A stretch of DNA of 64,000 bases from Aquila chrysaetos chrysaetos. Lineage: Eukaryota; Chordata; Aves; Accipitriformes; Accipitridae. Below, one piece after another: positions 24,566 to 33,900 of this stretch. The notes below the pieces were generated by a model. It searched no databases and was not told where the DNA came from. It was given only the letters and a program-made list of their open reading frames with translations. The number at the start of each line of letters is the position of its first letter. Positions within the stretch are counted from its first letter, which is position 1. The DNA lies in contig NC_044009.1 of the NCBI RefSeq assembly GCF_900496995.4, positions 40,633,505 to 40,697,504 on the forward strand, written 5' to 3'. The position numbers were made by a program, and so were the translations under genes.

Positions 24566-25712
24566 TGTATTGGGTTTGTGTGGCAAGGTTTTGGTAGCGG
24601 GGGGGGTTACACGGGTGGCTTCTGTAAGAAGCTGCTGGAAGCTTCCCCTGTGTTCCAGAGAGAGCCAATACCAGCTGGCTCTAAGACGGACCTGCCACCG
24701 GCCAAGGCCGAGCCCATCAGCGATAGTGGTAATGCCTCTGTGATAACATTTTTAAGAAGGAAAAAAAAAAGTTGAGACAGACGGAAAACGGCAGCCGGAG
24801 AGAGGAGTGAGAACATGTAAGAGAAACAGCCCTGCAGACACCAAGGTCAGTGAAGAAGGAGGGGGACGAGATGCTCCAGGCGCCGGAGCAGAGATTCCCC
24901 TGCAGCCCGTGGTGAAGACCGTGGTGAGGCAGGCTGTCCCCCTGCAGTCCATGGAGGTCCACGGTGGAGCAGATATCCACCTGCAGCCCGTGGAGGACCC
25001 CACATCAGAGCAGGTGGGTTCCCGAAGGAGGCTGTGACCCCGTGGGAAGCCCGCACTGGAGCAGGTTCCTGGCAGGACCTGCGGATCTGTGGAGAGAGGA
25101 GGCCACAGAGCAGGTTTTCTGGCAGGACTTGTGACCCCGTGGGGGACCCACGCTGGAGCAGTGTGCTCCTGCAGGACTGCACGCCATGGAAAGGACCCAT
25201 GCTGGAGCAGTTCATGAAGAACTGCAGCCCATGGGAAGGACCCACATTGGAGAAGTTCGTGGAGGACTGTCTCCCGTGGGTGGGACCCCACGCTGGAGCA
25301 GGGGAAGAGTGTGATGAGTCCTCCCCCTGAGGAGGATGAAGCGGCAGAAAATAACATGTGATGAACTGACCGTAAACCCCATTCCCCGTCCCCCTGCGCC
25401 GCTGGGGGGGGGTTGGTAGAGAATCCGGGAGTGAAGTTGTGCCCAGGAAGAAGGGAGGGGTGGAGGAAAGGTGTTCTGAGATTTGGTTTTATTTCTCATT
25501 ACCCTACTCTGGTTGATTTGTAATAAATTGAGTTAATTTCCCCAAGCTGAGTCTGTTTTGCCCGTGACGGTAATTGGTGAGTGATCTCTCCTGTCCTTAT
25601 CTTGACCCACAAGCTCTTTGTTATATTTTCTCTCCCTTGTCCAGCTGAGGAGGGCGAGTGATAGAACGGCTTTGGTGGGCACCTGGCATCCAGCCAGGGT
25701 CAACCCATCACA
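24566..25712 (+). mobile_element. Nested solo LTR, ERVL-like family
   Basis: 1147 bp starting TGTATTGGGTTTGTGTGGCA and ending CAACCCATCACA, flanked by a perfect 5-bp duplication GCAAT (24561-24565 and 25713-25717). The 5-bp duplication is usual for ERVL-type elements, and the sequence resembles an LTR common in many bird genomes. No internal retroviral region is present, so it is the product of LTR-LTR recombination. It carries AATAAA at 25522-25527 and an internal array of 45-bp units at about 25144-25300. It is younger than the retrovirus it interrupts. The family name is inferred from memory and from the duplication length. Confidence 0.85.
25144..25300 (+). repeat. 45-bp tandem repeat within the solo LTR
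   Basis: Units beginning GGACCC start at 25144, 25193, 25238 and 25283. The second and third are exactly 45 bp and the first is 49 bp. Each contains a GGAGCAG or GGAGAAG core and a CATGG or CGTGG near its end. The period is a multiple of three, so one frame (25034-25330) reads a degenerate 15-residue repeat. This is probably a structural feature of the LTR family and not a gene. Confidence 0.7.
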
Positions 25713-25778
25713 GCAATAAAGGGTCATCTGTCATCTGCTTTCAACTTTACAGGCGTCCGTTTATTTCTACCTCCTGCA
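25713..25778 (+). repeat. 3' LTR, right part, including the duplicated GCAAT
   Basis: After the second GCAAT copy the 3' LTR resumes at 25718 and ends CTCCTGCA at 25778. It is identical to the end of the 5' LTR (21056-21116). With the left part it makes up the same 414 bp as the 5' LTR, which proves the nesting. The retroviral AATAAA is re-formed across the duplication. Confidence 0.92.
25760..25765 (-). terminator. AATAAA on the NIFK strand, inside the retroviral LTR
   Basis: The plus strand reads TTTATT, giving AATAAA on the minus strand about 160 bp beyond the NIFK stop codon. No AATAAA or ATTAAA was seen between the stop and the LTR. This is the first canonical poly(A) signal met by NIFK transcription. 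Its use is inferred. Confidence 0.4.
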
Positions 25779-25924
25779 GATTTGTGAATAGATTCCTTGC
25801 CTAGGAAACGCTGAAACAGTCTAGTCAAGACGAACTGAGCCAGGGCAGCAGAACCACTAGAAGCTCTACCTCGCCAGTTTTTGAGTTGAGGAAAAACACA
25901 GCTACAGCCATCAAAATTCTAAGC

Positions 25925-28900
25925 CTACTTCTGTTTCCTCAGGTTCGGTCTTTTTCTTGGCTGTTTCTTTGGTCTCTGCACAGCATTCTTAACAGTGGCA
26001 GGGGGCAGCCTGAGAGTTATTTCATTGTCCTCTGCGTCGTCATCCACCTGAGAAGCTTTCCGGCGCTCGAGCACTGTTGGAGTACAGACTGGAGTAGGAT
26101 CCTGAAGAGATCAGAAAAACATGATTCATTGCAAAGCATCTGCCAGAGAAAAGTTGTCACTGCCTCTGTGGTACCACAAGACACCTCAGTCCAGCTCTCC
26201 TTCAGAACTTCCATGTCAGGGAAAACTGTTTTCTTGTTATAACTAGCTATTTTTGTAGGCAGTATTTCTTCAGACAAAAGTGTCATCTTCAAAAAAGTGT
26301 ATGTGAAAGGCAAGTGTAAATTAAATCACATTTTCTAACACATCATTATGCACATTTTCTTTCTAAACTTTGTATTTCCTGACTCAAAGCACTAAGAAAG
26401 CCAAGAGGAAAAGAATCAGGTTAAAAAAAAAAAAAAGTGTATTTGAGACTGGCATACAGAAATGCCACACTCAGGCCCAAAACTGAGCTGAAACATCCCA
26501 GCTTCATTCTCTCAGTGAGTTCTCAGAACTCAGTTGACCGAATGTATGAGTTATCCTGTCTTGCCCACAACCAGCCCTGTCCCAATTATCAGAAGTAAAT
26601 CCAGTAACATTAAAAAAAAAAAAACAAACAAAACCAAACTCACAACAGCGATGAAACGAAACAGAAATGTTAATACCTGACAGACTTTTCAGACTGTCAG
26701 TGCCCAAATCTCAGCCCTGATGGCCTAAGCTTTCCTTTCATCCTACTGCTAGTTTTAGCTGGCCTTAGTTTTCAAAATACTGTAATACCATCCCGGGACA
26801 CCACGAGGGAGGAGGGACAGTATAGTGTGTAAATGAGGAGAGACAGCACTAGACTGCATTAACAGTTCAACTTCCTTTTTGTCAAAACAGGCTGGTATTA
26901 CAACGTAGCGCAGACCAACAGGAGGATGCCAGCAAGATCATTTTGTACTGGCTTAAAGCACAGGTGTAGGTGGCGTATAGGTGACTGTCCCCAGCACCCT
27001 GTGTTTCTCCAGCCTCCAGTTAGTGCTGCATAGCGGAGGCTGACAGCAGATACATTGCTGCCTGGACGCACCTTGGGACAAGCACTGCTAGTTACAACAC
27101 GCTGAGCAGAAGCCTTTGCTCCTAAATACTCCCACAGGAGAAAGAACTGGGAGGATCCAACCACCCTCCCCTGCTCAAGAGCGTTAATCTGTCTCAAAGG
27201 CGCTACTTTTGGCATAAAAATCTCTCGAGCAAATACGTTCTGGGTACTGAAATTAACACAAAGAAACCAGCTGCAGACCTGAAACATCTGCCCCAGTGTG
27301 AACGGTGGGGCGTGGTGCTGGGCACCACCAGGACTGTTCAGTCTTACCTGGCTGCTCAAAGAAATGTTCAGTTTTGACTTCTTGGATGTTTTAACTTTTT
27401 TTCTCTTTATGGAAAGCTCCTGTGCAGCCTAGGAAGCAAGACAGATCAGGTGGATCACTACAAACTTCCTTGTGTGAAGATGCAAACAGTCACTTAACGG
27501 TCTATTAGGTTTGTTTGCTTCATAACTACAAAATCTTTGCTACAGCAATTAGGTTTGAATTAATAAAATGACTTACAGTGCCACAGAGGTGATCTGGTTT
27601 GAATGAAAACACCCAAAGCAACGTAAAAAAAGCTGCTACTGTGCATTTTTAAAAAATGCCACGTTACACAGTATTGCTTAAAATTCAACTACTTCACCCA
27701 AGCACTCTGCAAACAAGCAACACGCTTGGTTAACATAGGCAGGGTCAATGGATGGAAGCTCTAGTCTTGGGACCTGCCTTCAAATACCTACCCTGCCAAA
27801 GCCTCCCCCCACAGGGCTTGGGCAAAGCCCCTGTCACTCTTCTGTGATCTGCAGACAAACATGAAAACCACAGAATATCCAACTGTTTACACTAACAGAA
27901 GAAAAGGAACATCTTCCCTTTGCTGTTACTTATTTACTTCTCTAAAAGTACACCTACACGTACATACAGCACAATCCAGAAACAGCACTACACTAATTTC
28001 CAGGAGGTAAGTCTCCCTGGTGCTCCAGCTCTTTTACCAGTTCCACACAAAACACACGATTTTCTTGTATTTAGCACAACCTTAGAAACATGTTGTGCAT
28101 AAAACACTCATTGAAGCGATGCCAAACTTACAAATCCTGGGAAGTCGTAATCGAACCCCTTTTCAGCCAGTCTCTTCCGTAAAAGTTTCTCCTTTCGCAG
28201 CAGTCGCTTTGTCATCTTTGCCTTCTGAACAAGTGAACGTATCCTATTGTACCGCCTGACCGCTGGCTGAGAAGGCTTCCGAAATATTTTGTCACTGTTT
28301 TTGAAGAGGTTTTCATGGACCCTTTCAGGAGATATGAACTGACCTGCATCATAAACATATGACATCAAGTTATAGCAGAGCTACTCTTCTCACCAAACAC
28401 ACTCACATAATGTGATTCGGTTCTCATTATAACATTATCCACTGCTATAGGAGAGCAATAGTATGGCATTTTATGAACACAGAGGATTCAAAGTAACCAA
28501 ACACTCATTTAGTAAGAGAACTGATAACGGATGGATGGAAGAAAAGAATGCTTTTTCAGTTTCACCCAGAAAACAGAGAAACTTGTTTTTCAAAAGTTGA
28601 TGCATATATAGCTCATAATCCTTTACAAAGCAAGTGTTACTGTCACCATGTCTGAGAAACTCGCTCATTTAATTAATCTTTTAATCGAAAAAGCCCTTTA
28701 TGTCTAACTACACAGACAGGAGCTGCAACAGTTACAAATGACAAAGAATTTCCACGTTAAAGGAACTGCTTCCACAGCAAACCCCACTGCTCCCTCAGAC
28801 CTCATGTTATGCGATTACACAACCAGCATTATCAGCCTAGAAGAAAAACAGCAGTAGCGACCAAAAGGCTGCTGAGGATGTTCTTTACACATGAAGAAAA

Positions 28901-30401
28901 GGAAGACAAGCTCAGCCTCACAGAAAACCCTTTTGGGACAAAACTTTGTAAAAAAAACCTAAGATTCTCCAAACAGTCCAAAAAAACCCACAAAAGTAAC
29001 TATGAATTCCCTTTGCACGTTAGAGGACTTACCCTTCGGCTTATACTTACACTTTAGCAGTCTTTCAGAAAACAGGTAGTTGTTCATTGTGTCTGCAACA
29101 ATCTTAGCCACGTCATCGGACTCGAACTCTATAAATCCATAGCCTTTGCTAGCTCCAGTCTGCAAGCAGCGACAGAAAGAAATCTGAAACAATGCTTCAA
29201 TAACCAAAGAACTGTATTAAAATTATTTTTGCTTCCGAAGTCATAGCCTGTTCTCAGCTAAACACGACTAATTTCATAAATTTCAGTGAAATCATGAAAA
29301 GCACCAGATTTAGCCCTGAATTGGTATGGCATTACTCATAGTTATACACTTGCATATGAAACAAACCGCTCACCAATACCTATTTGTTAAAAAAAAAGCT
29401 GCCCTGCATCGTTGCTGTTCTGTTGTTACGAAGCTTATATAGCAACATTATAACGCGATTATCAATCCAGAAATGAGAAAAAGTTAAATTTGTTGAGCAC
29501 AAAGCAACAAGAAAGCTAAAACAGAGTCTCTTCCGTGACATTTCACGTTCTACCTTGAATTAGTGTGTTCTGGCAATGCTCCTCACGTAAGCATATCTAA
29601 TTACGGGGAAAAAAGGGGCTACGTTAACCGTCGCTGAAGCTGCCTATTTGCAGTCCAGTCCAGAGAACGCCTCGCACGCTGTCCACCTGCCCGACAGTCG
29701 CTTTGGAAGTCTTGAGACAAGCACGGTGCCCCCCTCCGCCCACGCCCGAGACTGCAACGAGGTTTTCCCCGACGGCGGGGCAGCAGGCAGGGGGGCAACG
29801 ACACACGGAGCCGCCGACGGCTCCGGAGGGAGGAGCTCGCTCCGCGCACCCACCCCGCGGGCTGCATGTGCGAGGAAGACGCCTCAGAGGCGGGGACCGC
29901 CCGGCCGAAGGCGGTCGGCTCTCGGGCACGGCCCCGGCGGCAGCAGCGGGGAGCAAACGGGCACGTTCGGACGCGCCCGGGTCTGTCTCCCGGCGAGCGG
30001 CGGAGACCGAGCGCCCGGGGCCGGGCCGGGGTTTTACCTTCTTACTCCTCGAGAGCCGGAGCCGCTTCACCGTCCCGAACTGCTCGAAGTACTCGTACAT
30101 CTGCGGCTCACAGAGCCCCCGCGGGAGGTGCCCCACGTACACCACGCCCGGCGTCAGCTCCTCCTGCGGGGCACAAGGCGGCCGCGTCAGGGCGGGCACG
30201 GAAAGGCCAGGCCGGGCCGGGCCGCCCCCGCCCCGGTAGGGCCCTGCTCACCTTGGCCGCCCGGTTGTTGCGGACCCGCTGCACCTTCTGCTGGAACTCG
30301 CGCTGCAGCCGCGGCTCCAAGGCCAGGAACGACGGTGCCGGTGCCGGTGCCGGTACCGGCGCGGCCGCCTCCGCCGACACGGCCTCGGCCGCCGCCGCCA
30401 T
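25925..30401 (-). CDS. NIFK: NIFK, nucleolar protein interacting with the FHA domain of Ki-67
   Basis: Six coding exons on the minus strand: 30401-30252, 30163-30038, 29159-29033, 28343-28132, 27428-27348 and 26101-25925. All have GT/AG borders and consistent phases. They total 873 bp, 290 residues plus stop (human about 293). NIFK is a nucleolar and mitotic-chromosome protein that acts in rRNA maturation and binds the FHA domain of Ki-67. An RRM spans about residues 53-130, with RNP2 VVYVGHLP (57-64) and RNP1 KGYGFIEF (97-104). A basic helical region follows (about 160-200, [17 protein letters not shown]). The C-terminus keeps [13 protein letters not shown], the phospho-threonine site read by Ki-67 (T235 and T239 here). 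The first exon is Ala/Pro-rich with a repeated AP run. The gene is divergent to TSN, and a retrovirus starts 146 bp after the stop. Confidence 0.96.
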
Positions 30402-30902
30402 GCTGCGCTCACCGCCGCCACCGGAAGCGCGTCACTCCCCTCGCACGCGGTCTGGCGCGGCGGCAAGGGCGCGCAGGCGCAGAGCAGCGGGGTGCTGTCT
30501 CCTAGCAACGGGGCACGGAGCTGCCCACCGGCCCCCACCCGCGCGACGTCGCGTAGCAACGCGGCGCCGTCACCGGGCGGCGGGGCCCTCGCGCGGCCCG
30601 GCGGGGCACCGGGAGGGGGGGCCCTGAAACACGGGGATCACACACACACACGGGGACACACACACACACGGGGACGGGGACGGGCACACACACACGGACA
30701 CACACCCGCCCCGGGGCGAGCAGCTCCCCGCGGGCACCCGCCCGCGCCGCCCCCTCCTGCCTCCTCCGGCCGCTCAGGCACCGCGCGGGGCAGGCCGGCG
30801 CCGCGCCGTCAGGCACGGCGCCGGGCAGCCCCCCCCCCCCGCGCCGGCGGCAGAGAAGGCCCCCTGCGGGCGCGGGAGGCCCCAGAGGCGGCGGCGGGCA
30901 CC
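30402..30902. promoter_or_regulatory. Bidirectional NIFK/TSN CpG-island promoter
   Basis: Only 501 bp separate the two start codons, within a CpG island running from about 29640 to 31500. Visible motifs are an ETS-type CCGGAAGCG at 30421-30429, an NRF1-like GCGCAGGCGC at 30471-30480, a CRE-like palindrome GCGACGTCGC at 30543-30552, and two RFX half-sites with core TAGCAAC at about 30503 and 30554. There is no TATA box. This is a typical divergent housekeeping promoter. Factor binding is inferred from motif match alone. Confidence 0.8.
30639..30706 (+). repeat. CA microsatellite interrupted by GGGGA units
   Basis: Runs of (CA)n alternate with CGGGGA blocks (for example at 30651-30656 and 30669-30680). 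They lie within the divergent promoter, about 200 bp from the TSN start. Likely length-polymorphic. Confidence 0.85.
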
Positions 30903-33900
30903 ATGTCGGTGAGCGACATGTTCATCGCGCTGCAGGGCGTCCTCACCGCCGACCAGGACATCCGCGAGGTGGGTGCGCGGCCGCGGCCGGGGAGCGCGGG
31001 GCCGGGCCTGGCCTGGCCTGGCCTGGCCTGGCGGGGCCTGACGGCGCCTGACGGCGCCCTGTGTCCGCAGGAGATCCGGAAGGTGGTGCAGGCGCTGGAG
31101 CAGACGGCCCGGGAGATCCTGACGCTGCTGCAGGGCGTGCACCAGGGAGCCGGCTTCCAGGACAGTGAGTCCCCCACGGCCGCCTGCACCCGGCGGTAGC
31201 GCCGCGCTCCGCCTTCCCCGGGGGAGCGGGGAGAAGCCGGTGGGGCGGGGAGAACGCCCGGGGTACGCGGGTCCCTCCCTCGCGGGCGCCCCTCTTCCGT
31301 GGGCGCTCCTGGGGCGTCCTGCCCTGCCCTGCCCTGTCCTGTCCTGCGTGGGCTTCTGAGAGGCTGCGGGGGCAGCTGGGAGGTTTCGAGCCGTACGGGC
31401 AGAAGAGCTGCCGTTCACCCTGAGGAAGCGCCGTCCCTCCCCTGTCTCCCCTCCCCAGCTCGGCGCTCCCCCGTCCCAGCGCAGTCCCAGCGCAAAAGAG
31501 CGTGTGCTGCTTTCGGGGCTGCTGAATTGGCTCGTAGATTTCCCTCTAAGTGATATGCACAAAGATTTTTATGCTCTGCTGGTTTTACCGTCACCTGTTG
31601 GGCCTTTGTCTCTGTATCTCCTTCCTCACCTCTTCACTCCACCCCCCAAAAAGCCGTGATCCTGAACTCTCCGGGGGGTGTTCAGGATGGTGTGGGAACG
31701 GGGGGGGGGGTCTTTAGTCAGGTCTGTACGAGACCGGCTCTGTGTGTGTGCGTGTATAAAATGTGCTTAATGTTGCAAAATAAAAAGGGGATTTGGAAAG
31801 GCTGATAAAGCAGGAGCTGTCCTTGATGAGTGCTTGAGTGGCAAATGGAATTGTTCTGCTATTTTTGAGGTTTGGGTTGTAGCTAGCCTGGTTCCTTGCT
31901 TTCAGTCCAAATTTGTTTAAGATGCTTGACAGAACGTTCCTAGGCCAACCCATTTGCTCCAGGGCATGAGAACAGGACTACAGACCTAGATGTCAAATGT
32001 ACTCTTTCTGCTCCCCCATCCCCATTTTTTCAACTTACTGGTGAAACTACTGGAGTAAACAGGGTTTGTTGGGTTTTTTTTCCTTAAATATGTGCCATTT
32101 TTTTCAAGTCAATTAATATCTCCTGAGAGGAAGCAACCATTCTGACTTTCCTGAAAGCTCTGGAGAGGAATTTGGGAAGGGGAGAAATCTGTCAGGCCAC
32201 TGTCTAAGGGTGAATAGAAGAGTAAACCTCACCAGGTGCTGTTTTATTCACCTGCAGAGCTGACTGGTTGTAACCAGCCTGGTGACATTCACCAGCACAC
32301 TGGTACTGGAGGCCTGGGATCCCTCTGGCCTCTGACAGGGTACATGTTTAGCAACGTGCAACACCTGAGGTTTGACCTCTGCTGGCAAGTGCAACTTCTA
32401 CCTACTTAGGAAATATGGCAGTGCTAAAAATCAGAACTGCTAATTGGTTAATTTACACAAGCATACACAACCTGTGGATGTTGTGACAGTTGTTTTGTGT
32501 GGGTATCGACTTCAGGAGTTGCTTTCCAGCATTTAATAGCAGAGACCTGTGTCTGGCTTGGTGTATTTTCACTTGATTTTTAATTCCGGGAGACAGCTGG
32601 TCCTGGAACTTGCAGAGTCTGAGAAGAGATTTGGAATAAAGTTAATAAATAAATAAATAAATCAGCTTATAATTCTTGTAATACCAAAGATAATGAATAC
32701 ATGCTTAATAGGTTAGGAGTTAACTCATGATAATAGACCTGTCAGTTTGTCATCAATTACAAGCATAATAAAGTCAGTCAATAAATGTTTAGATTAATAA
32801 AGGTTTACAGCAGAATAATATAATGCCAATTAATGGAAGGATTGTTAGGGGGATAAGTAGCACTTGTCAGATGTCACATATTTAGACTACAGTTTTATTT
32901 GATAATGATTGTAGTTTGGCAGTGTAGTGTGCTTAAATGGCTTACTACAGCATCTCGTCATTTGAGTTGTTACCGCATTTTTACTAAGAAACTAGAATGA
33001 TTCTTCTTTTGTAGATTAAAAAGGGATAAAAGATGACTCTTGTAACTATGAAAGAGAAGATTATTGATTGCAACAGAGTTCTGGCTAGACTTTGTAGCAT
33101 CAAGATTTTTTAGCCTTGTATTTATTTACTCCAAGATGTAAGAAAAACTATTAACACTATTAATAAACTACATTGAACTATAAAAATAATAAATTATAAA
33201 TAAACTAGTAACTAATTAAAAAAGCAGAAATACTATTAATTATGGCAAGTTCACAGGTGACAGGGTAACTAATGATGCTCAGTGACCGCAGCTGTATTGC
33301 TGAGGATGGTTTAAGCTGGTGCTGCTACCCGCAGAAGCTGTATCGCTTGTTGTACCCCCTCCCTTGTGCCAGCCTAAGTGGGAGAAGACTGACGTTCTCC
33401 TGCAGCCTGCTGGTTGATCCTTTGTAATTATTCTTGCATCATTAGTTGAGGTAGAGTGATGAAAACTCAAGGAGACAACAGAGGGCCAGTGGAAACGGGG
33501 AAAGGATTTGCACCAGGCTGAGCAATCTGTCGTACCAAAGAGAAGGGTCAGGGTTCTCTGGGGACTTAAAATACCTCTTGGCTACACCTGTTGTTATTGA
33601 GTTTTTCATCTAACCGCTTTTACTATGGGGCAGCCACCTACCCACAGACAACAGCTGTTTCACGGTGCCGGCTTCCCTGTGGTCTCTCCCTGCATGGAGC
33701 ACGAGACTGCGTTTAGCTGTGGGATAAGCGCTTTCAGTTGTAGCCTTTATTCAGCGGTGGGGAAGGGAAGGAAAACCAGCAGAGCCTCAGGCCAGCAGCC
33801 TCCAGAACAGGTTTAGAAGATCTCTCTTTCAGCTCCCTCTGCTCCCTGTCCAAAATGGAGTTTGAGAACTGCTCAGAAAGCTGTTCAGGGCAGCATGTGC

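Larger units (their letters stand above)
20703..25778 (+). mobile_element. Class II endogenous retrovirus, internally deleted
   Basis: The provirus has paired LTRs of 414 bp (20703-21116; 24213-24565 plus 25718-25778), each starting TG and ending CA. A primer-binding site follows the 5' LTR after two bases, and a polypurine tract precedes the 3' LTR. Flanks are gatttt (20697-20702) and gatttg (25779-25784), a 6-bp target duplication with one mismatch, which suits class II (alpha/betaretrovirus-like) elements. Two zinc knuckles in gag and a DD35E integrase agree with this class. Protease, reverse transcriptase, RNase H and most of env are missing, so it depends on helper proteins. The two LTRs differ at four positions, so the insertion is recent. 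It is antisense to NIFK. Confidence 0.93.

Noticed and set aside
24752-25357. Minus-strand frame of 201 codons
   Set aside because: It is the reverse strand of the repeat array in the solo LTR; low-complexity and not a gene.
20703-25778. A complete, replication-competent retrovirus
   Set aside because: Protease, reverse transcriptase, RNase H, the integrase zinc domain and most of env are absent; it cannot replicate on its own.
29648-31199. Plus-strand frames of 285, 253 and 235 codons across the NIFK/TSN CpG island
   Set aside because: They are antisense to NIFK exons 1-2 or run through the TSN promoter and intron 1. Composition artefacts; only TSN exons 1 and 2 are real there.
30774-31562. 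Minus-strand frame of 262 codons over TSN exons 1-2
   Set aside because: Antisense shadow of TSN in GC-rich DNA with no recognisable domain.
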